Assembly (NCBI GenBank): GCA_040756715.1
Contig: JBFLYE010000212.1
Location: 1 to 18,327 of the forward strand
Source of the DNA: JBFLYE01 sp040756715 [NCBI: bacterium]
GTDB lineage: Bacteria > UBA9089 > UBA9088
Reading direction: 5' to 3'
Length of the DNA stretch: 18,327 bases
This document shows, in pieces, positions 6,702-14,941 of the stretch; the stretch's first letter is position 1; each line of letters begins with the position of its first letter. The notes beneath the pieces are model-generated. The model searched no databases and had not been told where the DNA came from. It saw nothing but the letters and a program-made list of their open reading frames with translations. Position numbers and translations under genes: made by a program.

Positions 6702-7658
6702 TTATTCTTCCTCTAAAAACTTTATATAGAATGAGCCTTGCATTGTGTTTCCAAGATCTTGAAAGGGAAGATAGGACATATCAAAGAAGTATTTTGAAAG
6801 CTTCAATCCCAAACCAAGTGAAATACCCGAACCAATATCGGCCTCTGTGGAATATCCTGCTCTAAGAAATACCTTATTCATCAATACATTTTCAAAGCCT
6901 AGCCTTAAAATTACATCAGAATCTATGGATTTATCAAGCTCTATTGTAGAAAGAAGGGTCTTATCAAGGCAATTTACAGAAATTCCTCCCTTCATGGTAA
7001 GGGGTAAATCCTCCTTTTTGTTTGTGTATTTTATTGATTTTCCGAGGTTTGAAAGGCAAAGACCAATTGTAATATCTTTTAAAAATGGTCTGTATTGAAT
7101 CCCAAGATCAGCTGCACCTGTATTTACAGCTTTATCATCTATGCTTTCCCTGATGAATTTAAATGTTCCTCCTATTGCAATATCAGGGCTTATGTTTCTT
7201 CCATATCCTATACTTGCTGAAATATCAGAGCAAGAGAATTTGCCATCTTCTATGCCTCCATCCTTTGTTTTTAAAATATCTGGGGTTTTGAGATAAAGGA
7301 GACTAAACCCAAAACAACCCATCTCCTCTGTGGGATGGAGGTAAGATAATGAAGAAATATCTATTCCCGCAAGGTATGAATTATAAGAAAGCCCAATTTC
7401 GGCTACCTTTGCACCTCCAAGGGATGCTGGGTTTTCAAAAGATGGTTCATTAACCCCCACAAATGCACCCCCTAAAGAGGAAACCCGGCAAGGCTTAATC
7501 TTTAAGAATTGCAAAGGGCTGGTCGCTGTATAATCTACCCCAAATGCAGAAGAGCCAATCGTCAAAAAACAGAAGAACACCAGAACACTAGAGCACCAGA
7601 TCAGCCTACTAGCACCCGAGCACCAGATGACTCCTGAGTCCTGACTTATTCTTTTCAT
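6702..7658 (-). CDS. PorV/PorQ-like outer-membrane barrel (T9SS type)
   Basis: This 318-residue outer-membrane beta-barrel begins, after its signal peptide, with 'TSPLQFLKIKPCRVSSLGGAFVGVNEPSFENPASLGG' features (about residues 46-82). That is the start typical of PorV/PorQ/UPF0164 proteins ('F..i..gaR..aMGgA.va..dd..a...NPAgL'). Alternating strands continue to a short C-terminus 'GSFYIKFLEEE'. In type IX secretion, PorV receives cargo at the outer membrane and passes it to the attachment complex. Here it overlaps by ATGA the gene of a large protein that ends in a T9SS-like sorting domain, which supports that role. The signal peptide is odd: after MKRI, nearly all of residues 5-31 is encoded by 7- and 8-bp tandem repeats, including the hydrophobic core 'LIWCSSVLVFFCF'. 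Confidence 0.8.
   Translation of the reverse strand: MKRISQDSGVIWCSGASRLIWCSSVLVFFCFLTIGSSAFGVDYTATSPLQFLKIKPCRVSSLGGAFVGVNEPSFENPASLGGAKVAEIGLSYNSYLAGIDISSLSYLHPTEEMGCFGFSLLYLKTPDILKTKDGGIEDGKFSCSDISASIGYGRNISPDIAIGGTFKFIRESIDDKAVNTGAADLGIQYRPFLKDITIGLCLSNLGKSIKYTNKKEDLPLTMKGGISVNCLDKTLLSTIELDKSIDSDVILRLGFENVLMNKVFLRAGYSTEADIGSGISLGLGLKLSKYFFDMSYLPFQDLGNTMQGSFYIKFLEEE
7568..7646 (-). repeat. 7/8-bp repeat tract forming the PorV-like signal peptide
   Basis: Read on the minus strand, after ATGAAAAGAATA come two 7-bp units (TCAGGAC, TCAGGAG). Next are two 8-bp units (CTGGTGCT 7626-7619, CGGGTGCT 7618-7611), an 11-bp break, and four more 8-bp units (CTGGTGCT, CTAGTGTT, CTGGTGTT, CTTCTGTT; 7599-7568). 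CTGGTGCT is the exact complement of the AGCACCAG unit inside ribD. The tract stays open in the coding frame. Confidence 0.75.
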
Positions 7659-10600
7659 CTTATAATCGCTAAAATCCCCTTTTGTTTATTATTGCCGCTT
7701 TCTGCAAGCCATATATAAATGCCAGATGCTACAGCTTTTCCATCCCTGTTTTTTGTGTCCCATATTGCTCCCTCAAGCTCTCTAACCAATTGGCCGGTTA
7801 AGGTGAATATTTTTATCTTTCCAGAAAATCCAGAAAATGTAATTAAATCTCCCTTGCAGGGGTTGGGATATGGAGATATTTTGGAATCAAGTGGAAATAG
7901 GGTATCAATCCTATAAATTCCAGTTTCTCTTATTTCGGTGCTGACTGTGTTGCTTGCTGTATCAACAGAGGATGCAAGGGGAGAATTTCCTTTGTAAATA
8001 ACAAATGCCTTTTCTATCTCCTGTGAAAATTCATTATTGTATGGAATGGTAAGTTTTGCAGAAAGGCTATCTATTAAAACATCGGGTCTATCTTTTCTCA
8101 CCGCGGTTATTCTCCTTCCTGTCTCAGAAAGCCCTGGAATAGATGAGGGAATTAAAATGTCCTCTACGGTAATCACCAATGGATATTCAATGCTTTTTAG
8201 AATAAGGGTTGTGGGTGAAAATGTAATGGGCAGGCCAATGCTTGTTGTTCCTACCTCCTTTGAGGAAAATCTGGAATTTTCAATTTTTATGGTTTTGGTT
8301 TGAAAGATACCAATGCCCCAGGAATCATAGGGTGTAAGCCTTATGGTTAAGGTTGTTTCTGTCTCTGGGAAATCAAGGCTTGAAGCCCAATAGAACTTGT
8401 AAATACCAGGGGTAAAGGATAAAGATCCATAGGTTGTTGCCTTTGTCCATGTTCCATTAAGGAGATAATCAAAGGAAAGGGATATTGTATCATAATCGGA
8501 ATCCTCAAGCTCAAAAGAGACCTCAATAAGACCAGAATTGGATGAAAGATTAAGGCTTTTTACAATTGGTTGCCTATTTAGATTATCCAATAAGAAGGAG
8601 AGAGAAGAAGCTGTGCCAGCTGCCTTGTCCTTTGGGGTTATTCTAAAATAAACCAGGGTTTTTGTTCCAGGAAGGTCAATATTAGAATTCCATATAAATT
8701 CCTGGTCAATGCCAAAAGAAGAGCCAATTAAATTTTCCTTTGTTCCACCTGAGGCAGAGCTATAATTTACCCCATCAAGTGAATACTCTGGAATAATTGA
8801 TAATGTATCACCGTCTATATCATATAGCTTATATTTTAGGGTAATTGTGGAAACGGCTGTAGTTATAGGAGATAGAACACAGGATGGAGGCGTGTTTGTT
8901 TCCTCCTTCAATAGATATAAATATACAGAGCCATTCCTGTTTCCTAAAACAAAATCCTTCTTTCCATCATTATCCCAATCAGAAATAAAACAAGAAGCAT
9001 TCCCAGAAACAGAGGGAGAAGAAAGAATCCTTCCGTAATCATATAGGGGTAATTGGTCGCTTCCATAATTCAAGAATAGCCATAGATTGCCGTTCCTATC
9101 GCCAACTATTAAATCTGCTTTTCCATTGTTATTATAATCAATAAATGCAGGGGTTGAATTATAAGAAACTTGTATCTCTGTATTTCCTGTTCCCAATAAA
9201 AGCTTTGTCCCTGTAGCAAATGATGGATTCATATCTGTGCCATAATTAAGGTATAGCCTAATGTAGCCATATTCATCACCCACAATCAAATCCTTCTTTC
9301 CATCAAGGTTGTAATCAATCACAATAGGTGATGCCATATTTCCAACATCTAAGTCACTTCCTCCTTGTATCCTTACACCCTTCTCTAGAATACCTTCAAT
9401 ATTTTTAAAATAATAAACATAGCCAAACCTATCTCCTACAAGCAAATCTTTACTTCCATCGTTGTCATAATCACAAACAAAAGGCAGAGAAAATCCTTCT
9501 ACCTTAAGGTCTTTCATTACTTGCGTTGATGTAGATTCCCTTGCTTGAAGCCTTGAATATGAGGTAAAAATAGGGTTTTGGTCTGTTCCAGAATTAAGGA
9601 ATAGATAGACATATCCAAATTCATCTCCAATTAAAAGGTCTTTCTTATAATCATTGTTCCAATCACAAACGCAGGGCGTAGAATATGCTCCTATATCAAT
9701 GTTTTTCCCTTGTATGGTAATAGGAATAAGGTTTGTCTTTGTTGTATTGTCAACCGAGAATGGGCTTGTTTTGTAAGATTGCCCTTGATTTGTTCCATCG
9801 CTTGGCGTTATCTGAAAGACAATATTATAGATTCCTTGTCCTAGATCAGCATAAGCATCCCAGACAAAGATATGGGATACACCAATAGGAGAAGAAGAAA
9901 GACCTATTTTCCCCTCTCCACCATCAGCCGATGTTGCATCAATCCAATTGGTATTATCCTTTGAAAATTTAACATCAATTAAGCAAGTGTCAGAATCATC
10001 ATCCCTTAAGGTATATGAGATGTTTATATTCCCAGATTGTGTTTGAAGGGGTGTATTTACCACAACAGATGGTGCTAGATTTAAAATGCTTGATAGGCAA
10101 ACAAATATTGTTCCATCCTTTCCACCAACTATAAGGTCAGATGAACCATTGTTATCCCAGTCAGAGATTGCAGGGCTTGAATTATCATTTGCCTTTATAT
10201 CATCGCCATTTGAAAACTTTATTCTTTCCTTTGTATTAAAGACAGGAATTTTATCACTTCCTGAGTTTATAAATAGATACATCTCCCCATAGCCTGTGCC
10301 AATTATTATGTCCTTCTTATAATCCCTATTGAAATCTATGATAGCTGGGCTTGTATCCTTTTCGTGGTCAAGGGGAATCTGCATTGTGGTAGGAGCTGCA
10401 AAAACAGGGTTTATATCAGAGCCTATATTTAAAAATAGCCTTATCTCTCCAGATTGACAACCTGCGATAATGTCCTTTTTCCCATCATTATCCCAATCAA
10501 GGATACAGGGCGTTGCATTATAGCCTAGTGTATATGATGTAGCATATGTTCCCTTTTGAAATATAGGGGCATCGTCTGTGTTTATATTTATGAATACATT

Positions 10601-11851
10601 TATATTCCCATATTTATCGCCGACAACAAGGTCTTTCTTTCCATCGTTATTCCAATCTATGGGATAAGGTGCGGAATTATACCCTACATCCAGGTCCTCG
10701 GTTTGCGTTCCCGATGTCATTGAGAAGAAAAATCCATCTGTAAAAATAGGATTATTGTCATTTCCAGAATTGAGGAAAAGCCTCACCTTTCCCAGGGAAT
10801 CACCGATTACTAAATCCTTCTTTCCATCATTGTTCCAGTCTATAACCTGGGGCTTTGAATATTCTCCAATATCTATAAATTCCGGGTCTCCGTCTATCTT
10901 TTGTATTGTATTGAATTCGGGTGGTTCAGAGGCTTGGTATTTTGTATTCAAAAAGAGGTATATTGTTCCATCGCCTGCTCCCACAAGCATATCATATCCA
11001 CCCTCATTATTCCAATTGCAGATAAATGGTGAGCCGTAGAATCCAACATCTATTTCTTTGTTTGCAACCTTTGCCCTTTCTTTAAAGATAAAGTTTGGAA
11101 TAAATGTTCCTGTCCCTGTTTGTGTTCCTGGGGTAAAGATATGGGTATTTCCAAATATATCACCAACAATCAGGTCTTTCTTTCCATCGTCATTCCAATC
11201 AATCATTACCGGCTTTGCATTCTGTGAGACATCAAGGGTGGCACTTCCTACCAATGTCTTTGTTCCCGCAGAAAGGATGGGAGAATCTGGCCTTCCAATA
11301 TTTCTAAAAAACCAGACATAGCCAGCCTCATCTCCCACCAAAAGGTCAAGTAAGCCATCCTCATCTACATCAAAGGCGTAGGGAGAGGCATTTGGTAGAT
11401 AGATTGATTTATTATCTGCCTTTAGCTTCTCAAGGACAGTATATGTGGGAGGCATTCCCTCGATTACCTCGTTCATAGCCTTTGCAAACCAAACATTTCC
11501 CCCTCCATCTCCAATTAGCAAATCCAAGTCCTTTGCATTGTCCCATTGGCAGACAATGGGTGAGCTATATCCTCCCTCCAGCTTGATTTCTCCTGTATCT
11601 ACAGTAATCCTTTTCCCATTTTCAAAGGATGGGTTGTAATCCGTCCCAATATTTTTATAAAATAAAATGTATCCCTCCTTATTTCCCAGTATCAAATCTT
11701 TCTTGTTGTCGTGGTCAAAATCAATAACATATATAGAGGCATTCTCACCTACATCCAAAACCTCTTTGGTTATATATTGCTTTCCCAGAAATACCAAAGA
11801 TGAGCAGAATCCTAGATTAAAGAAAAAAAGGAAAAACAAAAATTTTTTCAT
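7655..11851 (-). CDS. Large secreted FG-GAP/VCBS repeat protein with T9SS-like sorting domain
   Basis: This 1398-residue extracellular protein has a signal peptide, 'MKKFLFFLFFFNLGFCSS'. I count 15 FG-GAP/VCBS blades, ten before residue ~595 and five at ~725-980. Each has a calcium loop of the form D-W-N-N-D-G-K-K-D followed by 'LIVGDxxGxVxLFLN'. Three Ig/fibronectin-like segments ('DDDSDT', 'YDIDGDT', 'LEDSDYDT' starts) lie at ~600-700 and ~990-1185. The last ~73 residues, from 'SPYPNP' through 'IKIFTLTGQLVREL' and 'DGKAVASGIYIW' to 'GILAIIR', match the type A T9SS C-terminal sorting domain (FlgD-Ig-like). FG-GAP propellers usually bind ligands or surfaces, so a surface adhesin or matrix role is likely; no enzyme domain is seen. 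I chose the ATG at 11851 over the GTG one codon upstream. The stop overlaps the PorV-like gene by ATGA. Confidence 0.87.
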   Translation of the reverse strand: MKKFLFFLFFFNLGFCSSLVFLGKQYITKEVLDVGENASIYVIDFDHDNKKDLILGNKEGYILFYKNIGTDYNPSFENGKRITVDTGEIKLEGGYSSPIVCQWDNAKDLDLLIGDGGGNVWFAKAMNEVIEGMPPTYTVLEKLKADNKSIYLPNASPYAFDVDEDGLLDLLVGDEAGYVWFFRNIGRPDSPILSAGTKTLVGSATLDVSQNAKPVMIDWNDDGKKDLIVGDIFGNTHIFTPGTQTGTGTFIPNFIFKERAKVANKEIDVGFYGSPFICNWNNEGGYDMLVGAGDGTIYLFLNTKYQASEPPEFNTIQKIDGDPEFIDIGEYSKPQVIDWNNDGKKDLVIGDSLGKVRLFLNSGNDNNPIFTDGFFFSMTSGTQTEDLDVGYNSAPYPIDWNNDGKKDLVVGDKYGNINVFININTDDAPIFQKGTYATSYTLGYNATPCILDWDNDGKKDIIAGCQSGEIRLFLNIGSDINPVFAAPTTMQIPLDHEKDTSPAIIDFNRDYKKDIIIGTGYGEMYLFINSGSDKIPVFNTKERIKFSNGDDIKANDNSSPAISDWDNNGSSDLIVGGKDGTIFVCLSSILNLAPSVVVNTPLQTQSGNINISYTLRDDDSDTCLIDVKFSKDNTNWIDATSADGGEGKIGLSSSPIGVSHIFVWDAYADLGQGIYNIVFQITPSDGTNQGQSYKTSPFSVDNTTKTNLIPITIQGKNIDIGAYSTPCVCDWNNDYKKDLLIGDEFGYVYLFLNSGTDQNPIFTSYSRLQARESTSTQVMKDLKVEGFSLPFVCDYDNDGSKDLLVGDRFGYVYYFKNIEGILEKGVRIQGGSDLDVGNMASPIVIDYNLDGKKDLIVGDEYGYIRLYLNYGTDMNPSFATGTKLLLGTGNTEIQVSYNSTPAFIDYNNNGKADLIVGDRNGNLWLFLNYGSDQLPLYDYGRILSSPSVSGNASCFISDWDNDGKKDFVLGNRNGSVYLYLLKEETNTPPSCVLSPITTAVSTITLKYKLYDIDGDTLSIIPEYSLDGVNYSSASGGTKENLIGSSFGIDQEFIWNSNIDLPGTKTLVYFRITPKDKAAGTASSLSFLLDNLNRQPIVKSLNLSSNSGLIEVSFELEDSDYDTISLSFDYLLNGTWTKATTYGSLSFTPGIYKFYWASSLDFPETETTLTIRLTPYDSWGIGIFQTKTIKIENSRFSSKEVGTTSIGLPITFSPTTLILKSIEYPLVITVEDILIPSSIPGLSETGRRITAVRKDRPDVLIDSLSAKLTIPYNNEFSQEIEKAFVIYKGNSPLASSVDTASNTVSTEIRETGIYRIDTLFPLDSKISPYPNPCKGDLITFSGFSGKIKIFTLTGQLVRELEGAIWDTKNRDGKAVASGIYIWLAESGNNKQKGILAIIR

Positions 11852-11895
11852 CACCTAATATATCGGTATTTTTATTGAAATGCTTAAGAAAAATT

Positions 11896-11964
11896 TTATG
11901 GGTTTAGCTTTTCTTTTGTTACACCACCTGAACGCTTAGCTAATGCTATTGCCTGTGCTATACC
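11896..11964 (-). pseudogene. Possible remnant of a coding 3' end
   Basis: The minus strand reads 22 codons ending 'AIALAKRSGGVTKEKLNP' then TAA (11898-11896). Just upstream in the same frame is another TAA (11967-11965), and no start codon lies between. The composition looks more protein-like than the flanking AT-rich DNA. I do not recognise the parent protein. It could be chance or part of the leader of the FG-GAP gene 45 bp downstream. Confidence 0.25.
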
Positions 11965-11989
11965 TTAAATATAGAAAAAGCCAAGGTTA

Positions 11990-12020
11990 AACAAAAAGGG
12001 AAGGATCTCTCCTTCCCTTT
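11990..12020 (-). terminator. Intrinsic terminator of the porin gene
   Basis: A perfect 11-bp stem (AAAGGGAAGGA 11995-12005 with TCCTTCCCTTT 12010-12020) has a 4-nt loop. On the minus strand it is followed by TTTTTGTTT. It starts 23 nt after the porin stop codon and separates this gene from the FG-GAP operon. It is the only clear rho-independent terminator in the window. Confidence 0.9.
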
Positions 12021-12042
12021 GTCTTAAAAACCCTAACCTCCC

Positions 12043-13290
12043 TTAAAACTTGGTTAAAAGCTCACCCCTTATCATAGTTGCAGCGTCGGAACCATTGATG
12101 AGATCCCCCGGGGAAAATCTTGCATAGGTTCCTGTTATGCTTGTTGCCTCAGAGTATTTGTAGGAACAAGAAAGGTCAAGCTCGCTTCCTAAGTTTGTTT
12201 TTCCACCCCTCTTTTCTGCGGTTGAGAAGCTGGTATAGGAGATGCCCAAGGTAATGTTATCAATTGCCTCTGGGGTTATCTGGGCATTGATGTTTATGTC
12301 CTTTCTTCCATTTACTGTTGTTAAATCTACACCTCCTGCAGGAGTAAATATAACAGCTCTCTGATCGTCAACCAATGCGGCATAGTAGTCAAGGTTAGGG
12401 GCAATTCCGGTATAGCTTTTTGCATCTGCTGTGGCTCCTTCGGTTCCCGACATCTTAAGGTAGCTTCCCTCAAGAGAGAGCCTGCCTAGCCCTTCAACCT
12501 CTGTGGTATAGCCAAGGCATACCCGATAGGCATGTGCATCCCTGTCGGTTGGGGTTCCACCCACTTGCTTTGCATACTCGGCTGAGTAATTAAGGGTTGA
12601 GGCAATATCAAGTGAGCCAGAAACCTTTCCACCTATGACATTGTTCTTGTCAGTCTTATCTTTTACTGGATCATGGATAGTTTTTCTATACCCATAGCCG
12701 GCAAGGTCAATGCCACCCAATAGGTCAAGAGGGATTGAGCCATTTAAACCCTGGATATCGGTGTCAGTATCATCATTAGCACCATCCTCTCTTGCTTTTG
12801 CACAAATCGCGCTTAAGGATAGGTTTCCCAGCTTCGCACTAGCCTTTTTGGCATCAATGGCATCATACCATAAGACGAGCTCTCTGTTTAGCTCTCCAAT
12901 CCCCTGCCTTCCTAAGGAAAGGTCAACCAGAGCCGCCACATCGTCAATGGTAAGGTAGGCATGGCGAAGGTTAGTGTCCCACTGAACTCCCTCAACAGTA
13001 TTAAAACCCCATCTTGCCCACTCACTTCCTTTATCTGGCTTCTCTAAGCAGATATGGGCACCTACGCCATCGGATAGCTCACTCTCTAACCATACCCTTA
13101 CTCTGTGCTTCACATGGGAATCCTTGTCGTCATTATTCCCTGCCGCGTCGGTATTCTTAAAATCTGTGGCATTGTTTATCTCCTCTCCCCTTACCCTGAT
13201 CTCTCCCTTTACATCAACCTTTGGCATCTTTGCCAAAACTGGTAGGGCAATTATCATTATTGCCCCAAAACTTAATAAGGCTTTTTTCAT
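12043..13290 (-). CDS. Porin-like outer-membrane beta-barrel protein
   Basis: This 415-residue protein has a clear signal peptide (MKKALLSFGAIMIIALPVLA, cut before KMPKVDV). The mature part consists of amphipathic beta strands that begin 'VDVKGEIRVRGEE' and end in 'GELLTKF', with the C-terminal Phe expected for BAM-dependent barrels. Strand patterns such as 'HRVRVWLESELSDGVGAHICLEKP' resemble alginate-export/porin-type barrels of candidate phyla; the transported solute is unknown. Signals suggest high expression: a consensus promoter, a strong AGGAGGT 8 nt before the ATG, a ~120-nt structured leader, its own terminator, and a visibly more GC-rich codon choice than its neighbours. It is monocistronic, lying between gatA upstream and the FG-GAP gene downstream. 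Confidence 0.82.
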   Translation of the reverse strand: MKKALLSFGAIMIIALPVLAKMPKVDVKGEIRVRGEEINNATDFKNTDAAGNNDDKDSHVKHRVRVWLESELSDGVGAHICLEKPDKGSEWARWGFNTVEGVQWDTNLRHAYLTIDDVAALVDLSLGRQGIGELNRELVLWYDAIDAKKASAKLGNLSLSAICAKAREDGANDDTDTDIQGLNGSIPLDLLGGIDLAGYGYRKTIHDPVKDKTDKNNVIGGKVSGSLDIASTLNYSAEYAKQVGGTPTDRDAHAYRVCLGYTTEVEGLGRLSLEGSYLKMSGTEGATADAKSYTGIAPNLDYYAALVDDQRAVIFTPAGGVDLTTVNGRKDININAQITPEAIDNITLGISYTSFSTAEKRGGKTNLGSELDLSCSYKYSEATSITGTYARFSPGDLINGSDAATMIRGELLTKF

Positions 13291-13413
13291 CCTTTTTACC
13301 TCCTAATTATAAATTTCCTGCTTTCACAGGTAATATCTTTTTCTAATATATAAGCCCCTGCTTTTTAAAAAGCATCACCTCCCTTTCAGCCAAGTTTGGG
13401 GCTAAAAATAATA
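13291..13413 (-). promoter_or_regulatory. Structured 5' leader of the porin mRNA
   Basis: The predicted leader runs from about 13413 to the ATG. AGCCCC (13403-13398) can pair with the distant GGGGCT (13358-13353), enclosing a perfect 16-bp palindrome TGCTTTTTAAAAAGCA (13374-13359). The same AGCC can instead pair with the nearby GGCT (13392-13389). A first Shine-Dalgarno-like GGGAGGTGAT lies at 13383-13374. The working one, AGGAGGT, sits 8 nt before the porin start. It matches no riboswitch class I know. Confidence 0.45.
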
Positions 13414-13419
13414 TTATAT

Positions 13420-13449
13420 ATTTTACATAATAAATTAAACTTATGTCAA
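13420..13449 (-). promoter_or_regulatory. Promoter of the porin gene
   Basis: On the minus strand a perfect TTGACA (13449-13444) and TAAAAT (13425-13420) are spaced 18 nt apart, with TG directly before the -10. Initiation is expected near 13413, about 120 nt before the ATG. It lies 34 nt past the gatA stop codon. Confidence 0.7.
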
Positions 13450-13482
13450 GTGTAATTTTAAGAATTTTTTCTCTTAAATATT

Positions 13483-14913
13483 TTAGGTATCCAATTTCTC
13501 TATTCTTTGAGCAAGGGATAGGATCTTTCCTTCACAAAGGTAAGAACCTATGATTTGAAGCCCAATGGGTAGATTGTCCTTTGTTTTTCCATAAGGGATA
13601 GAAATAGACGGGTATCCTGTGAGGTTGCTTGAAACCGTGAGTATATCTGAAAGATACATTGATAAAGGGTCTTCTGTTTTTTCTCCTATCTTAAATGGAG
13701 GTGTAGGAGAGGTCGGCGTGATAAGGAGGGAAACCTTTGAAAATGCCCGATCAAAATCCCTTTTTATAAGGCTTCTAACCTTTTGTGCCTTAAGGTAATA
13801 GGCATCATAATAGCCAGATGATAGGGCATATGTCCCAAGGATTATCCTCCGCTTTGCCTCATCGCCAAATCCTTTACTCCTTGTCTTTCTATACATTCCA
13901 AAGAGGCTTTTATCTTCCTCCCTTAAGCCATATTGGACACCATCGAACCTTGCTAGATTTGATGATGCCTCAGAGCAAGCAATGATATAATAAACAGGGA
14001 TAGCATATTGAGAGTGAGGAAGGGATACCTCAACTATCTCTACATTTAATGAGGAAAGCTTCTTGCAGGCATTCATTGTCGCCTCCTTTACCTCACAGTT
14101 AACCCCTTCAAGGTATTCTTTTGGAATGCCAATTTTCATTCCCGATATATCTTTTTCCAAGAAACTCGTATAGTCAATCTTCGGCTGTTTGATAGATGTT
14201 TCATCATTCTCATCAAACCCAGAAATGGTATTTAATAAAATTGCACAATCCCTTACATCCTTTGTTAAAGGACCAATCTGGTCAAGGCTTGAGGCAAAGG
14301 CAATAAGACCATACCTTGAGACAAGGCCATAGGTTGGTTTTAAACCTACAACACCGCAGAATGAGGCTGGTTGCCTTATTGAGCCACCGGTATCCGAGCC
14401 TAATGAAAGAATAGCTTCACAGCTTGCCACAGATGCGGCAGAGCCACCCGATGAGCCACCAGGGACATAGTCAAGGTTATGTGGATTTCTGGTAGGACCA
14501 AAGCAAGAATGCTCGCAAGATGAACCAAAGGCAAATTCATCCATATTTGTCTTTCCAATAATTATAGCTCCAGCATCTTTTAGCCTTGTAATTACCGTTG
14601 CATCATAAGGGGGGATAAACCCTTGAAGGATATGAGAGGCACAGGTCGTTTGTAAACCTTTTGTGCAAATATTGTCTTTTATGGATATGGGAATTCCAGA
14701 AAGGGGAGAAATTGGCTCATTCTTTGCAATTTTCTCATCAATTGCTTTGGCTTTTTCAATTGCTTTCTCAAATGTCCTTGTAATAAATGCATTTATCTTT
14801 GGCTCTTCTTCCTCTATTCTTTTAATGCAAGACAAAACAACATCAATTGCCTTTATTTCTTTTTTCTTAAACAAGCGATGAATCTCATAAGATGTAAGAT
14901 TATAGATTTCCAT
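13483..14913 (-). CDS. gatA: Aspartyl/glutamyl-tRNA(Asn/Gln) amidotransferase subunit A
   Basis: This 476-residue subunit is the amidase of GatCAB, which releases ammonia from glutamine to convert misacylated Glu-tRNA(Gln) or Asp-tRNA(Asn). The Ser-cisSer-Lys triad is complete: K79 in 'PISIKDN', S154 in '[10 protein letters not shown]' and the nucleophile S178 in '[16 protein letters not shown]', the same numbering as in well-studied GatA enzymes. The frame is open to 15030, but the ATG at 14913 gives the family's usual start ('[15 protein letters not shown]') and length; the longer version would run into ribD. No Shine-Dalgarno is present. A -10 hexamer shared with ribD ends 9 nt upstream. 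gatB and gatC are not in the window, so the complex is encoded at separate sites. Confidence 0.95.
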   Translation of the reverse strand: MEIYNLTSYEIHRLFKKKEIKAIDVVLSCIKRIEEEEPKINAFITRTFEKAIEKAKAIDEKIAKNEPISPLSGIPISIKDNICTKGLQTTCASHILQGFIPPYDATVITRLKDAGAIIIGKTNMDEFAFGSSCEHSCFGPTRNPHNLDYVPGGSSGGSAASVASCEAILSLGSDTGGSIRQPASFCGVVGLKPTYGLVSRYGLIAFASSLDQIGPLTKDVRDCAILLNTISGFDENDETSIKQPKIDYTSFLEKDISGMKIGIPKEYLEGVNCEVKEATMNACKKLSSLNVEIVEVSLPHSQYAIPVYYIIACSEASSNLARFDGVQYGLREEDKSLFGMYRKTRSKGFGDEAKRRIILGTYALSSGYYDAYYLKAQKVRSLIKRDFDRAFSKVSLLITPTSPTPPFKIGEKTEDPLSMYLSDILTVSSNLTGYPSISIPYGKTKDNLPIGLQIIGSYLCEGKILSLAQRIEKLDT

Positions 14914-14922
14914 TCTTGAAAT

Positions 14923-14932
14923 ATTATATAAT
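14923..14932. promoter_or_regulatory. Symmetric bidirectional -10 element between gatA and ribD
   Basis: The palindrome ATTATATAAT contains TATAAT on both strands (14927-14932 plus; 14928-14923 minus). Each -10 ends exactly 9 nt before its start codon (ribD at 14942, gatA at 14913). The -35 matches are weak (ATGTCA for gatA with an 18-nt spacer). Neither gene has a Shine-Dalgarno, so both mRNAs would have almost no leader. Confidence 0.45.
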
Positions 14933-14941
14933 CTTCTTAAG

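Noticed and set aside
7900-11800. Many near-identical strings such as TTTCCATCATTATCCCAATC at ~200-base intervals, resembling a dispersed repeat or CRISPR array
   Set aside because: They encode the D-W-N-N-D-G-K-K-D calcium loops of the FG-GAP blades in one continuous frame. Spacing follows the protein repeat and there are no unique short spacers.
13359-13374. 16-bp palindrome as an operator or transposon end
   Set aside because: It lies within the transcribed porin leader between pairing arms, so RNA structure explains it better. No target duplication or second end is visible.
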